From Candidatus Nanopelagicales bacterium (GTDB lineage Bacteria > Actinomycetota > Actinomycetes > S36-B12), in NCBI GenBank assembly GCA_030836325.1, contig JAURQC010000010.1:1-64000 (forward strand): a stretch of DNA of 64,000 bases. Direction: 5' to 3'. The first letter of the stretch is position 1. Each line of letters opens with the position of its first letter. The position numbers were made by a program, and so were the translations under genes. Of this stretch, positions 37,612-44,384 are shown piece by piece. Below the pieces are notes generated by a model. The model made no database searches and had not been told where the DNA came from. It saw only the letters and a list, made by a program, of their open reading frames with translations.

Positions 37612-38175
37612 GTGGCAACCAGCAATGACCTGAAAAACGGCTTGGTCCTGAACATCGACGGCCAGCTGTGGACCGTTGTGGAGTTCCAGCATGTCAAGCC
37701 CGGCAAGGGAGGTGCCTTCGTTCGCACGAAGCTGAAGAACGTGCTCTCGGGCAAAGTTGTTGACAAGACCTTCAATGCGGGAGTCAAGGTTGAGACGGCG
37801 ACGGTCGACCGCCGTGACATGCAGTACCTGTACCGCGATGGCGATGATTTCGTCTTCATGGATATGACCTCCTACGAGCAACTCCCGGTGCCCAGCGCCG
37901 TAGTGGGCGTTGCAGAGAAGTACCTGCTGGAGAACAACAACGCCAATGTCTCGGTGCACGAGGGATCGCCCATCATCGTCGAGCTCCCCGCATCGGTGGA
38001 ACTGATGATCACCTACACCGAACCTGGTGTTCAAGGTGATCGCTCGACCGGTGGCACCAAGCCAGCGACCTTGGAAACGGGAGCGGAGATCCAGGTCCCG
38101 CTGTTCGTCGAAAGCGATACCAAAGTGAAGGTTGATACGCGTGACGGCTCTTATCTGGGCCGCGTGAACGACTAA
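37612..38175 (+). CDS. efp: Translation elongation factor P
   Basis: Rescues ribosomes stalled at polyproline. The 187-residue three-domain protein has the loop KPGKGGAF with the tip lysine at K32, where E. coli EF-P is lysylated; no EpmA or EpmB gene is in the window. GTG 37612 follows a CCGGAGAG ribosome site. nusB starts directly after its stop. Confidence 0.96.
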   Translation: MATSNDLKNGLVLNIDGQLWTVVEFQHVKPGKGGAFVRTKLKNVLSGKVVDKTFNAGVKVETATVDRRDMQYLYRDGDDFVFMDMTSYEQLPVPSAVVGVAEKYLLENNNANVSVHEGSPIIVELPASVELMITYTEPGVQGDRSTGGTKPATLETGAEIQVPLFVESDTKVKVDTRDGSYLGRVND

Positions 38176-38607
38176 ATGTCAGCTCGCAGCAAGGCGCGCA
38201 AGCGCGCGTTGGACATCTTGTTCGAGGCCGATTCCAAGTCCGTTCCGGTCGGAACCGTCCTGGCCGAGCACATTCGACGGCGCGAACAAGCGGGAGACCC
38301 AGCGCTAAATGACTACTCGATTGAACTTGTTGAGGGCGTGAAGGCTCATGCAGACGAGATCGACGCAGCCGTTCTCGCCGCCGCGCACGGATGGACCCTT
38401 GATCGGATGCCCATCGTGGATCGGGCCATCCTGCGGATCGGTGGCTTTGAAGTCATCTTCAATGAAGATGTCCCAAATGCAGTGGCCATATCCGAAGCTG
38501 TGCAGCTGGCTACCGACCTCTCAACGGATGAGTCTCCTGGATTCGTTAATGGGGTTCTCGGTGCGATGGCCGTTCGAGATATACCTGCGAAATCGACGCC
38601 GGAGTGA
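38176..38607 (+). CDS. nusB: Transcription antitermination factor NusB
   Basis: RNA-binding factor of the rRNA antitermination complex. The 143-residue all-helical protein has the N-terminal arginine-rich RSKARKRALDILFEAD and the C-terminal FVNGVLGAMA. The ATG abuts the efp stop. In many actinobacteria pyrimidine genes (pyrR, pyrB) follow; here an IS element begins only 73 bp downstream, so the operon continuation is lost or moved. Confidence 0.94.
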   Translation: MSARSKARKRALDILFEADSKSVPVGTVLAEHIRRREQAGDPALNDYSIELVEGVKAHADEIDAAVLAAAHGWTLDRMPIVDRAILRIGGFEVIFNEDVPNAVAISEAVQLATDLSTDESPGFVNGVLGAMAVRDIPAKSTPE

Positions 38608-38719
38608 GGGGTTAGCCCGTCAGTTCCAGACAATCTCCCTGATCTGTTTCTGCTTTGCCAAAAGTCACTGACATGAAAAGGGACTGCCCCCGCTTTGGCT
38701 GCCTCGCGGGGTTGAGGGT

Positions 38720-39592
38720 TTAGGCCGCGAGTGCGACCTGGGAGTAAATCGTCTCAAACTCGATTGGGGTGAGTTTGCCGAGGCCCCGTTGACGCCTGCG
38801 GCGGTGGTAGGTCCTTTCGATCCAGGTGACGATCGCGAGGCGGAGTTCTTCGCGTGTGGCCCATTGCTGGTGGTTCAGGACGTTCTTTTGCAAGAGTGCA
38901 AAGAATGACTCCATGGCGGCGTTGTCTCCGGCTGAAGCGACTCTTCCCATGGATCCGACCAGTCCGTTGTTGCGTAGGGTCATGGCGAATTTCTTGGACC
39001 GGAATTGGCCGCCTCGATCACTATGAACGATCGTTCCTGCCGGCCGACCGCGAAGCATGATGGCCATCCGCAGGGCGTTGACGGCCAGATCGGATGTCAT
39101 GCGTGCGTCGATGGCGTAACCGACGATGCGCCGAGAAGCGCAGTCCTTGATCGCGCATATATAGAGCTTCCCTTCACGGGTCCAATGCTCCGTGATGTCG
39201 ACCAGCCATTTCACGTTGACCGTTGTTGCGGAGAAATCTCGGTTGACGTGATCATCGTGAACGGCCGGACCGGCTTTCTTTCCGGACCCGCGCCGCCTCA
39301 TGATTGTCGAACAGATGCCCTGCGAGGAACACAAGCGCTGGACGCGGTTCTCACCGACCTTGAACCCCATCGCGTGGATGAGTTCATCGGCGATGAGGCG
39401 ATAGCCGAATTCCGGATCGTCGGCATGAATATCCAAGGCAGCGTTGATCAGATGCGCGTCATCCCAGTCCCGCCAGGACACCGGGTCCCGGCGCCAGGCG
39501 TGATACGCGGTCGTGGAGAACCCCAGCACCCTGCACGACACCGTGACCGGGATGCCCTCGCCGGCGAGATCGCCGACGAGGGGATACATCAT
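38720..39592 (-). CDS. IS3-family transposase OrfB
   Basis: The 290-residue DDE integrase-core protein has the HTH-like N-terminus, then catalytic residues in LVDITEHW (first D), IVHSDRGGQF (second D) and NAAMESFFALLQKN (E). The frame starts 4 bp inside orfA in the -1 phase, next to a CCAAAATGATG stretch that could serve for -1 frameshifting into an OrfAB fusion, the active transposase of this family. No frameshift or stop disrupts the gene. Confidence 0.92.
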   Translation of the reverse strand: MMYPLVGDLAGEGIPVTVSCRVLGFSTTAYHAWRRDPVSWRDWDDAHLINAALDIHADDPEFGYRLIADELIHAMGFKVGENRVQRLCSSQGICSTIMRRRGSGKKAGPAVHDDHVNRDFSATTVNVKWLVDITEHWTREGKLYICAIKDCASRRIVGYAIDARMTSDLAVNALRMAIMLRGRPAGTIVHSDRGGQFRSKKFAMTLRNNGLVGSMGRVASAGDNAAMESFFALLQKNVLNHQQWATREELRLAIVTWIERTYHRRRRQRGLGKLTPIEFETIYSQVALAA

Positions 39593-39882
39593 TTTGGGTT
39601 CACGCCCCGTCCCAGATACACCGCCGCCCGACGCAGGACCTCGTTCTCCTGCTCCAGCAGCCGGATCCTCTTCTTCGCCTCACGCAGCTCGATCGACTCC
39701 GCCTGGGTCACCCCTGCACGGCGGCCCTCCTCGACGTCATCAAGCTTGAGCCAGCGCTGCAGGCACGACTCCGAGACCCCGAAGTCACGAGCGACCTGAG
39801 CGATCGGAGCATCGGACTGCCGGGCGACCGCGACCACGTCACGGCGGAACTCCAACGGAAACGCTTTCGGCATGACAGGCAT
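39589..39882 (-). CDS. IS3-family transposase OrfA
   Basis: The 97-residue HTH protein (FRRDVVAVARQSDAPIAQVARD, split by the turn before FGVSESCLQRW) binds the IS ends; its C-terminal leucine-rich coiled coil (about 60-88) mediates dimerisation with OrfAB. Overlaps orfB by 4 bp. Confidence 0.9.
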   Translation of the reverse strand: MPVMPKAFPLEFRRDVVAVARQSDAPIAQVARDFGVSESCLQRWLKLDDVEEGRRAGVTQAESIELREAKKRIRLLEQENEVLRRAAVYLGRGVNPK

Positions 39883-40025
39883 CCTTCCAGCGAGGACGAA
39901 TCCTCACAGGTCAGGAGGCAATCAAACTCGGGGCAGTCCCCAGGGTAGTGCCCCGGACTCTGCGCACATCAAACCCGTTGCACCGCAACGGAAATCCCAT
40001 GCAAGGGCAGGGGACCAGATTGCAC

Positions 40026-40049
40026 TTACAACATTACAAGGTTACAAAA
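40026..40049 (+). repeat. Three 8-bp direct repeats (TTACAANN)
   Basis: TTACAACA, TTACAAGG and TTACAAAA follow one another without gaps, 125 bp before the start of the glycine-rich gene and in an AT-rich patch. Tandem half-sites one turn apart or less resemble binding sites of OmpR-type response regulators such as MtrA, which controls cell-wall protein genes in actinobacteria; that link is inference. The rest of 39941-40173 shows no gene. Confidence 0.4.
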
Positions 40050-40173
40050 TGCGCGTGCTTAGACACTGTATGAGCCTGTCTCTTCCTTGGGACTCTCGGC
40101 ACTCACTCGACTTGTGAGTTAGCCTTCCGCCCTGAGAGCGGTCATGTCGCCTCAAGCCGACGAAAGGGATTCC

Positions 40174-41406
40174 GTGCGTCTATCCATGAGGGTAGGTCTG
40201 GTCGCTGTCTGCCTTGTCGCAACTTCGTCGCTCACAACTCATGCTGCCTGGGCAACCTAGACCAGTTTCACCTCTCCCGGTTCTTCTTCCTACGTCGTGC
40301 CCAGCGGGGTGACGAGTGTGTGCATCGTGGCCGTGGGTGCCGGTGGTGGTGGCGGCGGGAGCGCGACCCCGGGCGCGCTCGGAGGTAGTGGCGCCCAGGT
40401 CACTGCGACGATTTCTGTCACACCAGGCGACACCTTGACCGTCAACGTCGGATCTGGTGGCGGAGCCGGCACGAATAGCTACGGCGGCGGCGCCGGTGGC
40501 GGTGGCGGTGGCGGTGGTCTCACGAGTGTGTACAACGGCGCGACAGCGCAGGTCATCGCCGGTGGTGGTGGCGGTGGCGGCGGCTGGGCAAACAGTGCCG
40601 GCGGTAGCGGTGCCGCGGCCGGCACGGCTGCCGGTGGTGACGGTGAGATTCTGGCCGGATACCCGAACTCCGCAGGCAAGGGCGGCGCTGGTGGCGTTGG
40701 TGGCGCCGGAGGCACTGGTGGGTCCGCCAGTCCTCAGAGCAGCGGAAATCCCGGCGGTGCCGTGAACGGTGGCACGGGTCAAAACGCAGGGTTCGGTTCC
40801 GGCTCCACTGGTGGCACCGGCTCCACTGGTGGCGCCAGCCAACTGGGAACAGGTTCGCCAGGCGGCGGCGCGGGTTACGGCGGCGGTGGCGGTGGCGCTT
40901 GGGTAGGTGGCGTTAACTCCGGTGCTGGCGCGGGCGGAAGCTACTCACTGGGTACCGCCTCATTTACCGCAGGAAGTAACGGCGGTTTGTCCCACGCAGC
41001 CGGCGGCAATGGCAGCGTCACAATCGACACCGCTGTATGCGGTGGCGGTGGTGGAAACTCCCCGTCACCTGTATCGACTCCCGTGGTCGAGACCCTTTCT
41101 CTCGCCACCTCGGACGCTGGTGCCACGTGCACGGGCGGTACCCCTTCGGGCGTTTCCGGTTCTTGGCTGACTCTCCCGTCGGCCGATCAGTGCACCCCGT
41201 CGGGCTCGTCGGTGAAGGCGGGAGCGAAGCTTCTCGGCTGGTCGACGAGTGCGGCTTTCCCGGTTGCCCGCGCTCAGGCGCAGGTCGACAAGAAGTGGGG
41301 AGTCATCGACGAGACTATTGACGGTGTGCGGATGATCTTCATCCCCGCCGGCATGGCGACTTTCGTGTCGGGTAGCAACAACCTGTACCCGGTCTGGAGC
41401 GCCTAG
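40174..41406 (+). pseudogene. Glycine-rich secreted protein interrupted by an in-frame TAG
   Basis: From GTG 40174 (GAAAGGGA upstream) the frame encodes a signal peptide (MRVGLVAVCLVATSS to HAAWA, about 27 residues) and then hits TAG at 40258-40260, two codons after the predicted cleavage site. The same frame then stays open for 381 codons: a YVVPSGVTSVCIVAVGAGGGG start typical of extracellular glycine-rich domains, about 230 residues with long runs of glycine, then a C-terminal domain of about 115 residues with three cysteines ending NNLYPVWSA. A CAG-to-TAG change would explain the break. TAG is used as a normal stop by many neighbours, so recoding is unlikely. An internal start at 40297 would make a protein without an export signal. 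Confidence 0.7.
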
Positions 41407-41519
41407 CCCCGGTCCGTCGTGTGCCCCCAATGACGGCTTGGCAGTGTGCGAATTGAGGGATAACCGAACGGGCCAGGTTCATGGAACTGTTGTTTCGGCG
41501 AGACTGAAGATAACCTCAC

Positions 41520-41542
41520 TGAAATCGGAAGCCGACATTTCA
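41520..41542 (+). promoter_or_regulatory. Imperfect palindrome upstream of the secreted protein gene
   Basis: TGAAATCGG (41520-41528) faces CCGACATTTCA (41532-41542), an interrupted inverted repeat 30 bp before the ATG at 41572. Could be an operator; no -10 box of good quality was identified nearby. Confidence 0.25.
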
Positions 41543-41571
41543 GTCTGGGATGAAAAGTGAGAGAAGTGACA

Positions 41572-42540
41572 ATGACAAGACAAAAGATCGCCATTCGGGT
41601 TGTCTCCCTGGCGGTGTCGACCGCATTTGTCGCAGTGAGCGCGATCACTGTTCCCTCAACCGCGGCCGCTAGCGACCTGTTTGAAACCGCTGTTGAAGGA
41701 GTCCCCAATACCGGTTTCTCCCAACCCTTTGCCGGGCTTCCAGCTTATGAACTCTTTGCTCCTGGGGAGGCGCGTGGACCCATCCAGGTGAATGAGGAGC
41801 TTGGACAGATTCGCGCAGATTGGATCGCATCAAGACTCGGCTTCGCCAAAGACAAGGCCCTGAGCAATGAGCAGTACCGACAATTTGTCACTGGCAGGGG
41901 AGTGGACGGCATCTCGCCCGCATCCATCAAAGCCGCCGAGCTCGTGGACTACAGCGTGGCGGCTTTAACGAACACGCGAGCAAACCCCTACGCTCGAATT
42001 GTTGACGGACAGCGATCTGAAATCGTGCTTGGTTCCTACGGTTTGATTGTTAGCCCAAACGGCATGCTTTCAAGTCCTGCAATTGACTCTTCGCCCGTGC
42101 GGCAAGTCAATTGGGTACTCGCACCAGATGTGATCTGCAATTTCCCAGAGGTACCAGTTCCTGACGGTATTCCGTGCGGCTACATGGGAGAGTGGATGCG
42201 GAAGAACGGTGCCCGCGACACCCTGGCAGCACTTTATTCCTCTGCCTACACGCCCCTAGTTCCGTTTGGATACGCGTCCCAGGGAACTTCCGAACCGTTG
42301 GAGCTGTTGCAAAATACGCGCCCAGACGGTTCCCAGGCGACACTAGGCATGGCAATGGCTCCGTCGATCTGGATCGTCAACTTCCTTTTGATCTACGCCT
42401 TGAATCCTGAACTGGCAGCGAAAATGCCGGCATATTGGCAGGCCATTCCCACGGAAGTCGCCCAAGCGCTGTATGCCTCAGAGAACGGTGCCACACCCGG
42501 GCAAATTCCTTACTCCCAATACCGCCAATTCTTCGAGTAG
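41572..42540 (+). CDS. Secreted protein of unknown function
   Basis: The 322-residue product begins with a signal peptide (MTRQKIAIRVVSLAVSTAFV, cleavage near TAAAS at 30-34). The mature protein is 285 residues, mixed alpha/beta in character, with two cysteines (ICNFPEVPVPDGIPCGYMG) likely disulfide-bonded. A short self-similar motif occurs twice: NEQYRQFVTG near 98 and SQYRQFFE at the C-terminus. No family is recognised. ATG 41572 is preferred over GTG 41557 because AGAGAAG lies 8 bases before it. A strong terminator follows, so it is a single-gene unit. Confidence 0.7.
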   Translation: MTRQKIAIRVVSLAVSTAFVAVSAITVPSTAAASDLFETAVEGVPNTGFSQPFAGLPAYELFAPGEARGPIQVNEELGQIRADWIASRLGFAKDKALSNEQYRQFVTGRGVDGISPASIKAAELVDYSVAALTNTRANPYARIVDGQRSEIVLGSYGLIVSPNGMLSSPAIDSSPVRQVNWVLAPDVICNFPEVPVPDGIPCGYMGEWMRKNGARDTLAALYSSAYTPLVPFGYASQGTSEPLELLQNTRPDGSQATLGMAMAPSIWIVNFLLIYALNPELAAKMPAYWQAIPTEVAQALYASENGATPGQIPYSQYRQFFE

Positions 42541-42549
42541 CCCTTGTTC

Positions 42550-42586
42550 ACACTGACCTTCCCCCCTTTAGTGGGCCAGTGTTTTT
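42550..42586 (+). terminator. Rho-independent terminator
   Basis: ACACTGACC (42550-42558) pairs, with one mismatch, with GGCCAGTGT (42574-42582), and five T residues follow (42582-42586). It ends the secreted-protein transcript ten bases after its stop codon. Confidence 0.65.
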
Positions 42587-42758
42587 GTAAGTCCGGGGCG
42601 ATCCTTTCGGAGACGTCCCGGCCGACGCCGCCTTTGCAAAGCGTCCGAGTAGTTCCAAAATTGGGAAGGGAGCGCCTCCCTAGGCCGTGCTCTCGGTGTT
42701 CACTGCGCTGCGCCCGTGACATTCGTTCGAAAGCTCAAGCAAGCTTGGCTTTGCCGGC

Positions 42759-42835
42759 TGGTGCCCCGGGTGGGATTCGAACCCACACTGGACGGTGTTT
42801 GAGACCGCTTCCTCTACCGGTTGGGATACCGGGGC
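42759..42835 (-). tRNA. tRNA-Leu (anticodon CAA), class-I scaffold, CCA encoded
   Basis: On the minus strand the 77 nt fold as a complete tRNA: 7-bp acceptor GCCCCGG with CCGGGGC, 5-bp anticodon stem GCGGT/ACCGT with loop CTCAAAC (anticodon CAA, read UUG), T arm GTGGG-TTCGAAT-CCCAC, discriminator A and encoded CCA. The variable region is only CCAGT (5 nt), not the long arm normal for tRNA-Leu. A similar short tRNA-Leu(CAA) next to the ANTAR regulator is, to my knowledge, found in mycobacteria, so this is probably a lineage feature. Confidence 0.9.
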
Positions 42836-42901
42836 GACGTCGCACACATTAGCGCCGCGCTGCGTTGTTGCGTGCTAAGCCCCGGTACCCACTGAACGGA
42901 C

Positions 42902-43426
42902 TCAGTTCATCGCACCTGCGACGGTCACCATCGTCGACCCGCTTTCCTCGGCGATGCTGACAGAGATGGTCACGTCCTGTGAGCTGTACCCACGGACGAT
43001 TGCACCTTCCACTGCGACGTCTTGGTCGAGAGTGAAGCCGGCAGCGATGAGCTGCGCGTCGTATGTGTCGGCTGCCTCATCGACGCTCAGGTTGGTCTCC
43101 CAAACAGCAGACGCACCTGCATCCGGTTGCACGGTCGCCATAACCACTGTTCCGTTGTTGAACATAGGCACGTAATCGGGCCACGTGTCAGGAATAGCGA
43201 CACCCTGTCCGAGAGCCATTTCATTGCCTTCGTCGTCGGCAATTGTCATCGAATCGTCTTCGATATCGATGTCCACTTGGCCATCCCCGGCCGCTTCGAC
43301 CAATTCCTCGGTCAGTTGCTCTGCTGCCTGTTCGCTGGGGCTGGAACACCCGGTTAAGCCAGCTATTGCCAACGCCACCGCGCCCACAACCGCGAATTTC
43401 TTTGTCCGTCGTGCACGATTGAACAT
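42902..43426 (-). CDS. Lipoprotein of unknown function
   Basis: The 174-residue product has a basic N-terminus, hydrophobic core and lipobox LTGC (cysteine about residue 27), so it is anchored to the outer face of the membrane by an N-terminal lipid. The mature part is acidic, begins with a helical segment rich in E and Q, and may form a small alpha/beta domain. No family recognised. ATG 43426 is chosen for GAGG four bases upstream and the signal peptide; the frame extends further but without signal features. A -10-like TACCGT (complement of 43503-43508) lies upstream. Confidence 0.75.
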   Translation of the reverse strand: MFNRARRTKKFAVVGAVALAIAGLTGCSSPSEQAAEQLTEELVEAAGDGQVDIDIEDDSMTIADDEGNEMALGQGVAIPDTWPDYVPMFNNGTVVMATVQPDAGASAVWETNLSVDEAADTYDAQLIAAGFTLDQDVAVEGAIVRGYSSQDVTISVSIAEESGSTMVTVAGAMN

Positions 43427-43546
43427 CGACCTCACCCCTTCGCGACCGTCTGCCGAGCGCGGCCCCAGCGACCCCGCTGCACCGGTCGAATTCGGCATTT
43501 CCACGGTACGCCTGCAGTGGGCGCGAAGCGGTCTCGAAATGGTCCA

Positions 43547-43561
43547 TACCCGGTCCGGGTA
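43547..43561. promoter_or_regulatory. Palindrome in the divergent lipoprotein/PdtaR-like intergenic region
   Basis: TACCCG-GTC-CGGGTA is a perfect 6-bp inverted repeat about 40 bp upstream of the presumed lipoprotein -10 box. A possible operator for the lipoprotein gene. Confidence 0.3.
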
Positions 43562-43613
43562 CGGGCAAGTCCCCAAGCGTGCAGAGCGTCGATCCCTTCT
43601 GGGCATCTCCCCG

Positions 43614-43619
43614 TAGTGT
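43614..43619 (+). promoter_or_regulatory. Leaderless promoter of the ANTAR regulator
   Basis: TAGTGT is followed by 7 nt and GTG 43627, with no ribosome site between. Confidence 0.55.
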
Positions 43620-43626
43620 GGGGCTC

Positions 43627-44211
43627 GTGAGTACTGATCCCATCCGTGTGGTCGTGGCCGAAGACGAAGCCGTCATTCGGATGGATCTCGTGGAGATGCT
43701 CAGGGAACTTGGCTACGACGTAGTCGCTGAGGCCTACAACGGTCAACAAGCCGTGGATCTGGTTCGCGACCACAAGCCGGATCTTGTGTTCTTGGACATC
43801 GCAATGCCTGTCCGAGATGGGCTCTCAGCGGCTAAAGAGATCGCTGAGGACGATCTTTGCGCGGTGGTGATGGTGACGGCATTTAGTCAGCGAGATGTCG
43901 CGACCAAAGCGGCCGAAGCCGGTGCGGTCGGCTACGTGGTCAAGCCATTCACGATGGCCGATCTTGAGCCGAGCATCACCCTGGCGATGGCCCGATGGCG
44001 CCAGATTCAAGATCTTCGCGGTCAGATCGAGTCCTTGGGGGAGCGAGCCAAGGCCAGGGAGGACGTCGAGCGGGCTAAGACAGCGCTTCAGGAACGCTTC
44101 GCCATGACCGAGCCGGAGGCTTTTTCCTGGCTCCGTCGGGCGGCGATGGACCGTCGGGTGACGTTGTCAGAGGCCGCCACGGCCTTGCTGTCAGGGCAAG
44201 TCACGCCCTGA
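43627..44211 (+). CDS. pdtaR: Response regulator with ANTAR RNA-binding domain (PdtaR-like)
   Basis: The 194-residue protein has a receiver domain (about 1-120) with the acidic pair EDE near 12, the phospho-acceptor in DLVFLDIAMP (D57), a conserved threonine in VMVTAF and lysine in YVVKPF, followed by a coiled linker and an ANTAR domain (about 130-190). ANTAR proteins bind paired hairpins in mRNA leaders and cause antitermination when phosphorylated. Position next to tRNA-Leu and before polA mirrors mycobacterial Rv1626 (PdtaR). The partner kinase PdtaS is not in the window. GTG 43627 is set by the leaderless promoter. Confidence 0.88.
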   Translation: MSTDPIRVVVAEDEAVIRMDLVEMLRELGYDVVAEAYNGQQAVDLVRDHKPDLVFLDIAMPVRDGLSAAKEIAEDDLCAVVMVTAFSQRDVATKAAEAGAVGYVVKPFTMADLEPSITLAMARWRQIQDLRGQIESLGERAKAREDVERAKTALQERFAMTEPEAFSWLRRAAMDRRVTLSEAATALLSGQVTP

Positions 44212-44299
44212 CTGGAGTCCGGAATGGGACGCGGGAACTTCCGCAGATAGTGAATCTAGGTCACATTCCGATCACGAATCCCCCTAGAGGCAGGGCTGG

Positions 44300-44332
44300 G
44301 TTACTCCTCAGTAACACGCCTACGCCTAGTCT
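44300..44332 (+). promoter_or_regulatory. Promoter and operator-like palindrome of the ABC binding-protein gene
   Basis: GTTACT-CCTC-AGTAAC (44300-44315) is a perfect inverted repeat with a 4-bp centre, placed near the -35 region of a -10 box TAGTCT (44327-44332). A leader of about 45 nt leads to AAGGAG before the ATG at 44385. The palindrome is a plausible repressor or activator site for the transporter. Confidence 0.45.
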
Positions 44333-44384
44333 TATCCCAATGCAGCGGCGTTCGCCGTTGTTTCGTATGTCCAAGGAGAACTGC

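Larger units (their letters stand above)
38680..39940 (-). mobile_element. Complete IS3-family insertion sequence
   Basis: About 1261 bp bounded by inverted repeats GGGACTGCCCC (38680-38690) and its complement at 39930-39940, with weaker matching continuing inward (GTTTG...TGCCTC type). It encodes orfA and orfB in the usual -1 arrangement with all catalytic residues kept, so it may be active. No convincing target-site duplication is visible (AAA on the left, CAG on the right), which suggests an old insertion or a rearranged junction. Confidence 0.85.

Noticed and set aside
39005..39799. 264-codon plus-strand frame across the IS element
   Set aside because: Opposite orfA and orfB of an intact IS3 element and without any start signal of its own.
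40258..40260. Genome-wide reassignment of TAG
   Set aside because: TAG ends many clear genes here (for example pgsA, aroB, rarA, yebC), at positions where the homologous proteins normally end.
40297..41406. Intact glycine-rich gene starting at ATG 40297
   Set aside because: That start has no ribosome site and would remove the export signal that is present in the same frame just upstream.
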